Source: Rhabditoides inermis (lineage: Eukaryota; Nematoda; Chromadorea; Rhabditida; Rhabditidae). From it: a stretch of 64,000 nucleotides of DNA. Numbering within the stretch: position 1 is the stretch's first letter; the number at the start of each line of letters is the position of its first letter. Of this stretch, positions 22,840 to 33,610 are shown piece after piece. Where the stretch lies: positions 10,001 through 74,000 of the forward strand of contig CAWZYM010000297.1 in assembly GCA_963966185.1 (NCBI GenBank). Reading direction: 5' to 3'. The position numbers were made by a program, and so were the translations under genes. The notes under the pieces were generated by a model that ran no database searches, was not told the origin of the DNA, and was given only the letters and a program-made list of their open reading frames with translations.

Positions 22840-25800
22840 CCCTACTTGAGCGCGGCGTTCCTCTCGAGTTGGTGGCTCTGCTTCTCCAGGCGTGCCTTCC
22901 TCCAGCCGTGCTCGTCGGGTCTCTCTGCCCACCACAGATACTGCGACGAATGCGCGGGAGGGCGACGGGATTCGAGGGTCATCTGAAAGAGAATGTTATT
23001 TGATTTATGAATTTTAAAATCCAGTGTACATGTGTACGTGTGTAATGTGTAAATGTGTAAAGTGGACACGTGTAAAACACAGTGTACTTTTCATATTCCT
23101 AGTTGTATGATCTGGAATAGAACAATCTGATAACATATCACACAGAACAATTATGCGAGATCCAACGTTTCACAAAGCGATTAGTAGGATCTAATCTGAG
23201 CCAGCCTTGCAGCGGGCATGTTACATATCAATTCCTTTCTCCCTTGCTCCACACTGATTGTGAAAGAGGTCAGCACTCACTCCTTATCTCACCAGTGATA
23301 CTCGATTATATAAGATATGCGGCTATACAAATAGTCGGGTGATGAGTTTGTAGACATCAGTTCAATCTCCATTCCTTTATGTCTATCCGTATCATTCCTA
23401 TGTCTATCCGGCGGGACCCATCGCTCCACCCCTCTGCAATCCACTGTCCAGTGCAGTTCATTGCGAGTTGGTTGGCTCTGGGTCCGTCGGGACCACTTCC
23501 TATGCGAGTGTCATCTATGGGACCACCTTCCCCTAGAGGACCCTCCCCGCTCGCCCCACCACTGGCGATCACCATACCCACAGTTGGTCATTGCGAGTCG
23601 GTTGAGCACGCGGGGTGTGTTCTATCTATTCTGGAGTTCATTCTCTAATCAATCCTTGATTCCATCCCACGTTAACCTCTACCTCACCAACTAGTCTATA
23701 TCGTTTCCCCATGAATGACTCGTCTACAGTTCCACAATGGTTACAATCGCAAAACTAATAAAACGCCTGATCATCATTCATTGTTGGCCCATTCCAAAAT
23801 ATAAAGACTGTCATGTGTCGTGAAGTAACGGTATTTTTAATTATCATGAAACTCCCTGATCCTCCCCACCTGGAACTCGAGGCTCTTCCTGTACATCTCC
23901 CTGTCGTGCTGCTCCTTCTGCGCTGCCGCCGCCCGCTCCGCAGCCAGTCTGACGAGCATACGTTTCAGGAAGCGATACGATTCTTGTACGTTTCGATGCT
24001 ACTTGTTTCGCTACTTTTCAGGTGCATGGCGGTTGCGCGCAGTTGGCGACAATAATATAATGTCGGTGTGGCTCATGAAGTCACCCAAAGTGTAAAGTAG
24101 AGAATAATTTATGCGAAGCTATCTCAGCAACTGACTTCGAAACAACTGTTTCGGAAACGTTTTGAATTTACTGACCGGTACTAAAAGAAAACGTGGTATG
24201 GTGGTTTATTTTTTTCCACGTCATCTGTGCACCCACTCTCTGGCGGCTCGGTTGTTGCTGGCCGCATCCAGGGCCTCCGCCCGCTCCGCTCGACTCCGCG
24301 ATACGCGCGCGACGCTTCTCGTCGATCTAGCGATTCATTGATTGATTATCAAGTCGATATTTCTTGTTGATTGATTCACCTGTTTGTCCAGCTCATCTCG
24401 GTACTTGTTCTGTTTCACGCGTGCCACCTCTTCCTTGTTCTCGGGTTCTTGCGAAAGATGTAGTAGTCTTGCTGAATGAGAGAGTATGAGAGGGATTGAG
24501 AGAGAGAGAGAGAGTGAGAGAGAGAGAGGAGGGAGGGAGAGAAGGGAGGATCTGGATAGAGATACCGTGGTGTCTTGGGTCGTTCCCGCTTCTCTCTCGA
24601 CAACTCTGCATTGACAGCATCTATGTGTGCTGTCAAACGTCGCTGTCTTTCGTCGGATTCCTGAAATTATTGATTTATTGATTAATAATTGTAGTAAAAC
24701 AAAACGACACTCAGTCTAAGGGAAATCCTCAAGTGTTGTTCAGAGTTGGATCTGATTTTTCATCAGCGTGACGCGTTGACCCCCAATGCACACAGCAATT
24801 CAAATAGCCCGGCTGCTCGCAACGTGCGATACGCGCCGGGTTTGCACTATTTTCAAGGGCGCGCGCGCAGTGGGAGCGAAATGGGTGCGATATACATACT
24901 CACAGCTTGCCACTGCTGCTCTGCTCTCTTCACTTCCTCCTCGTAGCTGATCCCTCGCTGGACGGCCCTTCGGTGACGCTCCTCCTCCTCCTCCACCTTC
25001 TTGAAAGGGTATCTCTCTCCCTCCTCTTCCTCCTCCCTCCATCTCCCCCTTCTCTCTCGCACCTCATCATCTCTATGTGCAGCTCCTCGAGTCGACACTG
25101 CGCGCACACCCCGTCCTCACTGTCTTCTCTGCAAGTGGTTGCTTGGAAGAAATCGAAGTGTGTGTATGTGTGAGAGAGAGAGAGAGAAAGAAAGAAAGAG
25201 AGAGATGACCTCATCATCTGCAACTGGTACTCCCTCTCAAACGCTGAATCGTTCAGGGCTAGCGAGTCCGTCGGAAACGACTGGAAAGTGATGGTAATAT
25301 CTCAAATTTTTTCAACATCAAACAAATCAAAAACATCACACTCACATTCATTCCATGGACTCCCTCCATAGCTTCTCCTCCTGCTCCTGCTCCTGCTCCT
25401 CCTCCTCCATACGCCTCCCCTCTGTCCAGTCCGCGCATCATCTCCTCTCTCGCTCCCCTCACTCCTCCCTCCCTGCCACGCAGTCTCCCTCCAAGTTCCA
25501 CGGGCGACATCGCGAAGCGCTGCTCGATCGGACCACCCACGTTGAGACCATCGTCGATTCTCGGAGCGATACCCTGCCGGATGCCGTAGTCCACCTGCAA
25601 GGTTACTGTAGATGTGAGAAGGTAAGAGTACTGTACTTCAGAAATGAGATTGTCGGGTGGGTCGTAGCGAGCGATTGGGTTGTAGAGATTGGGTGGCTCG
25701 ATTGCGCAGCACTGAAATGAGGTGTTGTGATTGGCTCAACAAAGAGAGGACTCACATTCGGCTTCGGGTCCTCGGGTATGATGGTGCCTCTTGTCATCAT

Positions 25801-26520
25801 GTCTTTGCCCTCACTCATTTCGAACACGTCAGCTTCCCGCATTTTGGGGAGGTTCACTTCGAAATCCCTCCTGGGAGGGAGTGGGAGAGACACATCCGAG
25901 CCTGCAACAGAGAAGTGAGCGCGCTCTATCAGCCACACGGCTGTCTTTCCCTGATGTCAGTAGTGGCCTTGGGGCTAGCGAGCGCGCGCGCCGCTCGCAA
26001 GGTCGCGGGTTCGAATCCCGCCCCCCGCGCTTTCAAGGAGCTGTCGGCCGTTTCAATGGGCCGGCCGCATAATTAGGGCGCAAGAGTGTAGAGACGTGAA
26101 TTGTTGCTTTCGGTTGTTAATCAAGCCGCGGGGTGTCAAACGCTTCCCACATTTTACGTTTTTAGAAACGAATGCTACCTTGCCCACTGTCCGGAATGAA
26201 TCGCCTTCGCTCTTTGCCGAAGTCGTTTGATGTTACCGCCTCGCAAACATCGTTCGTAGGTGGTGGCGTTTCGAGAGGAGAAACTGAAAGGGTTTTATGA
26301 TTTTGAACCGTATCTAATCTCACATCTGGCCTGATACGATTTTGTGAGGTCGATGTCCCTCGGCGGCGGAAAACGGGGAGCATCGAAGTTGTCGAGTGCG
26401 GCTGAAACAACACAATCAACAAACAAACTAGTAAACAAGTAAACAACCTCCAATAGCATCGGCTTCTGTTGGCTCTCGATTTCCCATCCGATCGTAGAAG
26501 TACACTTTGCCATAGCGCAT
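21400..26520 (-). CDS. Long coiled-coil protein with C-terminal CxxC motif
   Basis: Starts at ATG 26520 (MRYGKVYFYDRMGNREP). The first four exons are 26448-26520, 26324-26401, 26179-26283 and 25756-25901, all phase-consistent. Later exons near 25.4-25.6, 25.2, 25.1, 25.0, 24.6, 24.4, 24.3, 23.9, 22.9, 22.7, 22.45, 22.15, 22.0, 21.9 and 21.6 kb encode long charged helices rich in Glu, Arg and Lys (for example KVEEEEERHRRAVQRG and RAERAEALDAASNN). Near the end CKRCARPLTRGKTF looks like half a zinc-binding site. The final exon changes frame in a G-rich run (plus-strand 21485-21494); after it, RPIRPAPKGVSWIVK ends at TAG 21400-21402. Exons 1-4 lie in the tandem duplication and are repeated at 30869-31633. 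I do not recognise the family; a cytoskeletal or ciliary scaffold is possible. Confidence 0.65.
22505..22640. repeat. (CT)n tract in coiled-coil gene intron
   Basis: Impure then pure CT repeats on the plus strand, GA in the sense of the gene. Confidence 0.9.
22771..22838. repeat. (CAA)n microsatellite
   Basis: About 22 perfect CAA/ACA triplets directly beside a splice donor in the coiled-coil gene. Read on the minus strand it gives a false poly-Cys frame. Confidence 0.95.
25963..26035 (+). other. tRNA-like remnant with B box (copy 1)
   Basis: GCGGGTTCGAATCCCGC forms a T arm with a perfect B box, preceded by a GCGAGC/GCTCGC stem. No 5' strand pairs with the 3' acceptor side (CCCCGCG), and the middle loop is too long for a normal anticodon arm. 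Most likely a tRNA-derived SINE head or decayed tRNA; the duplicate is at 31076-31148. Confidence 0.45.
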
Positions 26521-26635
26521 CGTTCAAGTGAAATGTACGAAAGTGAAAGACTTGAGTAGACTATAGTATTGTGAGGTATGTATGTTCTTGCTGCGCCCTG
26601 CATTGGTTTAGCTTTTGGTCCGGTGCACCTGAGAC

Positions 26636-26638
<3 letters not shown>

Positions 26639-26676
<38 letters not shown>
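26639..26676. repeat. (GA)n microsatellite in the divergent promoter region
   Basis: Lies between the coiled-coil start (minus) and the small secreted gene (plus); duplicated at about 31752-31789. Confidence 0.9.
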
Positions 26677-26681
<5 letters not shown>

Positions 26682-26994
26682 GTCGCGCATTTCGCTACTA
26701 CTATTGACCAACAAACGCAATCGAGCGTGATAGAGAGTCTGGATTTACGCTATAAGAAGGCAAACGCGTATATATTTGGGGATTTCCTTGTGTGCATCTG
26801 GAAAGCATTTACACAATTGACAATTTGTGATGTATGTTTTATTAATGATCGAGGCCGTTACAGAGTTTCGAAAACAATAATCCCACAACCAATCAGTCGG
26901 ATTACAGGAGATTTGAGACGGGTATTTATAAAGAGGGTTCACGCCGACTGTCAGTTACTGTTCGATTGTTCTAAACCCTACATATCGTTTCAGA

Positions 26995-27847
26995 ATGATC
27001 ATAATTCCCATTGCTGTGTTCGTTCTCTCCGTTACCGCGGCTCCCTTGGATGACAGAACCAGTGCGATGTCCGAACTGAGCGCTCAGTTTCTATCAGATG
27101 TATCGACATTCATGACAAAAGACCAAGTCGATGGTGTGAGTTTTCTGAAAACGTATCTGATCGGAAACTGTTATATATGTAATTTTCAAGTTCTTAAACG
27201 AACTCGTCTCGGAGATTCGTGACAATGGAACGGTGACGGATATCATTCGAGGTGATTTTCAGCAATCGTTGGAGGTAATGAAACCAGAATGTCATTGACT
27301 ATTCTCCACATTTGTTTCGATGACAAAATGCATGATACTGTTCAGCTCTCCTCCGCTACAACAGAGATGCGTTCACGGGTGACCAAATCGAGGATTTCCT
27401 GGGGAGAATCAACAAGATCATCGATGCCAAGGGAGGAAGCATCGATGAGGCGAAGAAGGTGTGTTGTTTGTTTGTTTGTTTGTTTACTTGTTTATTCAGA
27501 TCATGACTTCCGGCTTCGCTGGCTTTGACTCCTTCGTCAATCCAATTCTACAGGAGATTCGTGAAAAAGCGGAAGAGATGGAGAAGGTTGTTTATTTACT
27601 TCTGTTCACTTACTTTCTTTACAACAGGTAGGCAAGAGCAGCGATGAGATCTCCGCCTACATTCTCACCGAAATGAAGAAGTATTGGAACAAGGAGTTCG
27701 GACAGAAGGTTGTTTACTTTTGAACTTGTTTACTTACGTGAATTTCAGGTGGTCGACGCTGAGAAGGCAGTGCTTTCATTGGAAGATTGGAAGATTGTCG
27801 TGCCTCAGTTGGATGGTCTTATTATTGTCAGCAACTACAAGTGGTGA
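26995..27847 (+). CDS. Small secreted helical protein, 193 residues (copy 1)
   Basis: Six exons: 26995-27135, 27191-27251, 27346-27458, 27500-27586, 27628-27708 and 27749-27847, phases all consistent. The start is an N-terminal signal peptide (MIIIPIAVFVLSVTAAP). The rest is acidic, amphipathic helix without cysteines (for example FTGDQIEDFLGRINKIIDAK), ending NYKW. The frame depends on the donor GTGATT at 27252. I do not recognise the family; its size, signal peptide and helical content recall small secreted nematode proteins such as lipid binders or SXP/RAL-2 types, but I see no diagnostic motif. A TATA-like TATTTATAAAG lies upstream at about 26922. It is divergent from the coiled-coil gene. 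Confidence 0.7.
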
Positions 27848-27985
27848 ACAAGAAACATCGAATGTCATAAATCTGTGATCCTCTCATCAAACTCTATTTA
27901 TGCGCACACGTAACAGCAAAGATGGCAACGGGGTGAAACGTATATTATGGTGGAAACGTAGTGAAAAGTATGAGAAAGTGTGTGT

Positions 27986-28319
27986 CTAGAACGGCAATTT
28001 GCTCCTCCATTCTTCCCATTGGAACTCGTTGATGCATTTCACCATGTCTTGTCCCTGAAAAAAAAAACATGAAAAAACTTTTATCCTTTCTTTTTCATTT
28101 TCTTTTTCATTTTTTTATCCTCTCATTTTTTTCTTCTCTTTTTCATCAGAATACGTTTTTTTATCAGCAAACGAGATGTTTAGCATTACAAAACATAATT
28201 CGTCAATTTACTGGCGATTATGAATGCTTATGGTAATAAAATAAGGAAGTAGATCACTCGAAAATCAGATAGAGAGAGATGGAGAGAAGGAGAGAAAGAT
28301 AGAGAGAGAGAGAGAGATA

Positions 28320-28353
<34 letters not shown>

Positions 28354-28461
28354 TAGGAGAGAGAGATTCACCTTGAAGTGCATAGCGAGTAGGAATGCAG
28401 CCAACACGCATCCGAGAAGAATGAACACAAAGAAGTCGACGACCAGAGCTGCAATAGGGAA

Positions 28462-28492
<31 letters not shown>

Positions 28493-30578
28493 TCTCAATA
28501 TGATCTGCCCGATGCCATATCAGGACCAAAAACAGCACGAATGTCAACTCAACAGACCAAATCACAATCATCTCCGGTGGTAATTTAGAAGTTATCGACT
28601 CACCCGAGTACCGACAGCATCCGCTCGTCCTCCTCGTTCTTCTCGTGCGCAGATCGTTCAGCTCCTCGTACAGCGGCTCCAGCTCGTACTTGCCCTTGCG
28701 CGTCTGCAAAAGGGAGGTTCGTGGGCTTCGTACGTGTTTGTACGCATCTGAACTACTAACTACTGTGAGCAGAAGCCGTCATCGAATATACAGATGAACA
28801 GTGAGAGAGAGGGGATATGAGGGAGGGAAGATTAGCCACCTTGTTCTTGCGGAAGCACCTTCCGAGTGTCCTGCTCCTTCCCATGCTTGCCATGCATGTC
28901 ACACACACTAGTTCGAGGAGGACGCAGAACGTGAACAGCAGGCAGAACACCTTCCACAGGTCTGAACACAAGCGAATTAGCAATGTGTTTTTTTATCCTA
29001 TCTTTACATACATATTTGCTATTTCTTTAGACTTGTTTCAATCCCGTATAAAAATGTACAGCAACAAAAACATGCAAACTATAGCACGGTCAAAAGTAGT
29101 AATTCAATGGAATAATCGGTAATCACAATATCCGTGAAAAATGTAAATCACCCACCGATTGCCGTGATGCCTGTAGTGTCGGGCAGTCCGGCGAGGTTGG
29201 ATGTGAAGTGTAGGTAGAGGAGGAGGAAAGAGGAGCAGATGAGCACGGAACGGGTGATCGCCATAGGGCCCAGCAGCATCGAGAACCAGCTGGAAGGGAG
29301 GACAGCTCCTCTCTCTTTCTCTCTCTATCTCTCTCTCTCCCTCTTTCTTTCTCTCTACCTGATCAGTAGGAAAATCGCGGCCGGCAGGTAGAACATCAAC
29401 GCAAGCTTTTGATGGCTGCGCCGCAGATGCAGGGTTACTGTAGACATTTCGTGGTAGGACCCAACAACATTCGAATACCTGACAACTCGTCGAACACGCC
29501 GTTGGAGCGGAACAGCTCCTTCTGATCGAACGAGATGTCGAGGAGCTCCAGGTCGCCCACCTGATCGGGTATTGATTGATTATCGATTGAGGGAGAGAGA
29601 GAGAGAGAGATAGGGGGAGAGAGGGGGAGAGAGAGAGACCGTCTTGAATGGCAGTTCCTTTCCGGTCTCCACATCAGGCTCGTCCATTCGCCACATGAAC
29701 TGCATGGAATCACGGGACTGAAAATGTAAGAATTCATGTTTTCCTACGCTTCGCATTTTCCAAGCACTCGAGATGACTACCAAGCAAAGAAACTAAAACT
29801 TAACCTCGAATTTCACATTTCATGAAATACGTTTCACGAATCGAATAAACTCTTTAGGAAACTATAACACCAATCAGTCATTTTTGGCAGCTAGTTTGAA
29901 TGTATAAAACAACCTATAAAAATACAGAAATATATGCACCTCGCTGTCGTATCTCCAGACGATTGTGCATGTGGTGTTACCGAAGGGATAGGTGAGGGCA
30001 TCCGTCAGACAGGGCACGGACAGGTCGACTCTGAGGGGCAGGGGACCTCACTATCTCTCTCTCTATCTCTCTCACTCTCTCTCTCACTCTCTTCCTCTCT
30101 CTCTCTCTCTCGCTCTCTTGCCTTTCTCTGTCTTCTCCTTTGTGTTTCACAATTTTGAACAAACGTGTGAATTCCATGTACGTTTCACAAGTTACATAAT
30201 ATTGGATTATGTTATTTATTATTGGATATCACCGAACAGAACTAATGTATGTAGATATGATTTGTAGATGATTGATACATGACTGACTGTTTTGAGTTTC
30301 TTTCTCTCCCTCCCCTCTCTCTCTCTCTCTCTCTCTCTTCATCTCCACCCCTCTCTTTCTTTCTCTCTTCCTTTATGCTACACAAAACATGAAGTATTTC
30401 ATTTAAGTTTCACAAGTTGCATATGATTGTATTATCATGGAACAGAACTAATGGCTACGGCATTGGTTGTAGATGAATAATAAATGTCTGAAAGTTTAGG
30501 GTAAGTTTCTTTTCATCCCTTCCCCTATTGTCTTCTTACCCCTCTTTCCCTTTCTCCCTCTCTTCCTCTCTCTCTCTC

Positions 30579-30624
<46 letters not shown>

Positions 30625-31633
30625 TTCTCTTTCTCTTTCTCTTTCTCTCTCTTTCCCCTATTTCCCTCCCTCTCTGTCCCCCTGTCTCCCTCTCTCTCAC
30701 CTCTGATCCAGCCGCACACTCCCATTCTGACTCAGTTGGTACTGTAGTGTCGCGTTCTCTGCCTTTGCTTCATCCACAAACGCTAGAGGAGGCTGCCACA
30801 GAGACGGCTGCAACGAGACGGCTGCAGCAATGAGGTGTTGTGATTGGCTCAACAAAGAGAGGACTCACATTCGGCTTCGGGTCCTCGGGTATGATGGTGC
30901 CTCTTGTCATCATGTCTTTGCCCTCACTCATTTCGAACACGTCAGCTTCCCGCATTTTGGGGAGGTTCACTTCGAAATCCCTCCTGGGAGGGAGTGGGAG
31001 AGACACATCCGAGCCTGCAACAGAGAAGTGAGCGCGCTCTATCAGCCACACGGCTGTCTTTCCCTGATGTCAGTAGTGGCCTTGGGGCTAGCGAGCGCGC
31101 GCGCCGCTCGCAAGGTCGCGGGTTCGAATCCCGCCCCCCGCGCTTTCAAGGAGCTGTCGGCCGTTTCAATGGGCCGGCCGCATAATTAGGGCGCAAGAGT
31201 GTAGAGACGTGAATTGTTGCTTTCGGTTGTTAATCAAGCCGCGGGGTGTCAAACGCTTCCCACATTTTACGTTTTTAGAAACGAATGCTACCTTGCCCAC
31301 TGTCCGGAATGAATCGCCTTCGCTCTTTGCCGAAGTCGTTTGATGTTACCGCCTCGCAAACATCGTTCGTAGGTGGTGGCGTTTCGAGAGGAGAAACTGA
31401 AAGGGTTTTATGATTTTGAACCGTATCTAATCTCACATCTGGCCTGATACGATTTTGTGAGGTCGATGTCCCTCGGCGGCGGAAAACGGGGAGCATCGAA
31501 GTTGTCGAGTGCGGCTGAAACAACACAATCAACAAACAAACTAGTAAACAAGTAAACAACCTCCAATAGCATCGGCTTCTGTTGGCTCTCGATTTCCCAT
31601 CCGATCGTAGAAGTACACTTTGCCATAGCGCAT
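27986..31633 (-). CDS. Predicted chimeric gene: coiled-coil N terminus fused to ion-channel C part
   Basis: Created at the tandem-duplication junction. The 5' part is the duplicate of coiled-coil exons 1-4 (31561-31633, 31437-31514, 31292-31396, 30869-31014; 402 bases, 134 codons, ending in phase 0). Then comes a 61-base intron (30808-30868) with a GTGAGT donor and CGTTGCAG acceptor, then copy-1 channel exons from 30701-30807, which also starts in phase 0, down to TAG 27986-27988. The channel part includes the Cys loop (two Cys 14 apart) and all four membrane segments. The predicted product is 446 residues with no signal peptide. The upstream region of the coiled-coil gene is duplicated too. 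A competing acceptor (GCTGCAG), 14 bases earlier in the transcript, would break the frame. Transcription is not shown. Confidence 0.55.
30049..30700. repeat. Channel intron built of repeated (CT)n plus 150-base units
   Basis: Between channel exons, two related blocks (about 30140-30330 and 30374-30540) alternate with CT tracts and resemble the intron repeat at 14794-14950. A duplicate lies at about 35149-35807. Confidence 0.6.
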
Positions 31634-31748
31634 CGTTCAAGTGAAATGTACGAAAGTGAAAGACTTGAGTAGACTATAGTATTGTGAGGTATGTATGTTC
31701 TTGCTGCGCCCTGCATTGGTTTAGCTTTTGGTCCGGTGCACCTGAGAC

Positions 31749-31794
<46 letters not shown>

Positions 31795-33429
31795 GTCGCG
31801 CATTTCGCTACTACTATTGACCAACAAACGCAATCGAGCGTGATAGAGAGTCTGGATTTACGCTATAAGAAGGCAAACGCGTATATATTTGGGGATTTCC
31901 TTGTGTGCATCTGGAAAGCATTTACACAATTGACAATTTGTGATGTATGTTTTATTAATGATCGAGGCCGTTACAGAGTTTCGAAAACAATAATCCCACA
32001 ACCAATCAGTCGGATTACAGGAGATTTGAGACGGGTATTTATAAAGAGGGTTCACGCCGACTGTCAGTTACTGTTCGATTGTTCTAAACCCTACATATCG
32101 TTTCAGAATGATCATAATTCCCATTGCTGTGTTCGTTCTCTCCGTTACCGCGGCTCCCTTGGATGACAGAACCAGTGCGATGTCCGAACTGAGCGCTCAG
32201 TTTCTATCAGATGTATCGACATTCATGACAAAAGACCAAGTCGATGGTGTGAGTTTTCTGAAAACGTATCTGATCGGAAACTGTTATATATGTAATTTTC
32301 AAGTTCTTAAACGAACTCGTCTCGGAGATTCGTGACAATGGAACGGTGACGGATATCATTCGAGGGGATTTTCAGCAATCGTTGGAGGTAATGAAACCAG
32401 AATGTCATTGACTATTCTCCACATTTGTTTCGATGACAAAATGCATGATACTGTTCAGCTCTCCTCCGCTACAACAGAGATGCGTTCACGGGTGACCAAA
32501 TCGAGGATTTCCTGGGGAGAATCAACAAGATCATCGATGCCAAGGGAGGAAGCATCGATGAGGCGAAGAAGGTGTGTTGTTTGTTTGTTTGTTTGTTTAC
32601 TTGTTTATTCAGATCATGACTTCCGGCTTCGCTGGCTTTGACTCCTTCGTCAATCCAATTCTACAGGAGATTCGTGAAAAAGCGGAAGAGATGGAGAAGG
32701 TTGTTTATTTACTTCTGTTCACTTACTTTCTTTACAACAGGTTGGCAAGAGCAGCGATGAGATCTCCGCCTACATTCTCACCGAAATGAAGAAGTATTGG
32801 AACAAGGAGTTCGGACAGAAGGTTGTTTACTTTTGAACTTGTTTACTTACGTGAATTTCAGGTGGTCGACGCTGAGAAGGCAGTGCTTTCATTGGAAGAT
32901 TGGAAGATTGTCGTGCCTCAGTTGGATGGTCTTATTATTGTCAGCAACTACAAGTGGTGAACAAGAAACATCGAATGTCATAAATCTGTGATCCTCTCAT
33001 CAAACTCTATTTATGCGCACACGTAACAGCAAAGATGGCAACGGGGTGAAACGTATATTATGGTGGAAACGTAGTGAAAAGTATGAGAAAGTGTGTGTCT
33101 AGAACGGCAATTTGCTCCTCCATTCTTCCCATTGGAACTCGTTGATGCATTTCACCATGTCTTGTCCCTGAAAAAAAAACATGAAAAAACTTTTATCCTT
33201 TCTTTTTCATTTTCTTTTTCATTTTTTTATCCTCTCATTTTTTTCTTCTCTTTTTCATCAGAATACGTTTTTTTATCAGCAAACGAGATGTTTAGCATTA
33301 CAAAACATAATTCGTCAATTTACTGGCGATTATGAATGCTTATGGTAATAAAATAAGGAAGTAGATCACTCGAAAATCAGATAGAGAGAGATGGAGAGAA
33401 GGAGAGAAAGATAGAGAGAGAGAGAGATA

Positions 33430-33469
<40 letters not shown>

Positions 33470-33577
33470 TAGGAGAGAGAGATTCACCTTGAAGTGCATA
33501 GCGAGTAGGAATGCAGCCAACACGCATCCGAGAAGAATGAACACAAAGAAGTCGACGACCAGAGCTGCAATAGTGAA

Positions 33578-33610
<33 letters not shown>

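Larger units (their letters stand above)
25716..30815. repeat. Segmental tandem duplication, copy 1
   Basis: Near-identical direct repeat of 30829-35922, shifted by 5113 bases in the shared left part. It carries exons 1-4 of the coiled-coil gene, a full small secreted gene and the last ten exons of the ion-channel gene. Bases 30816-30828 (AGACGGCTGCAGC) are extra at the junction and resemble the neighbouring GAGACGGCTGCAAC. Confidence 0.97.

Noticed and set aside
22414..22935. Minus-strand frame with a poly-Cys run
   Set aside because: The Cys run is the (CAA)n microsatellite read on the other strand, in an intron.
23340..23700. Pro-rich open frame in a coiled-coil intron
   Set aside because: No splice context or family match, and it lies opposite the gene within an intron.
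25963..26035. Functional tRNA gene
   Set aside because: The T arm and B box are good, but the acceptor stem has no 5' partner and the anticodon arm is irregular; kept only as a tRNA-like remnant.
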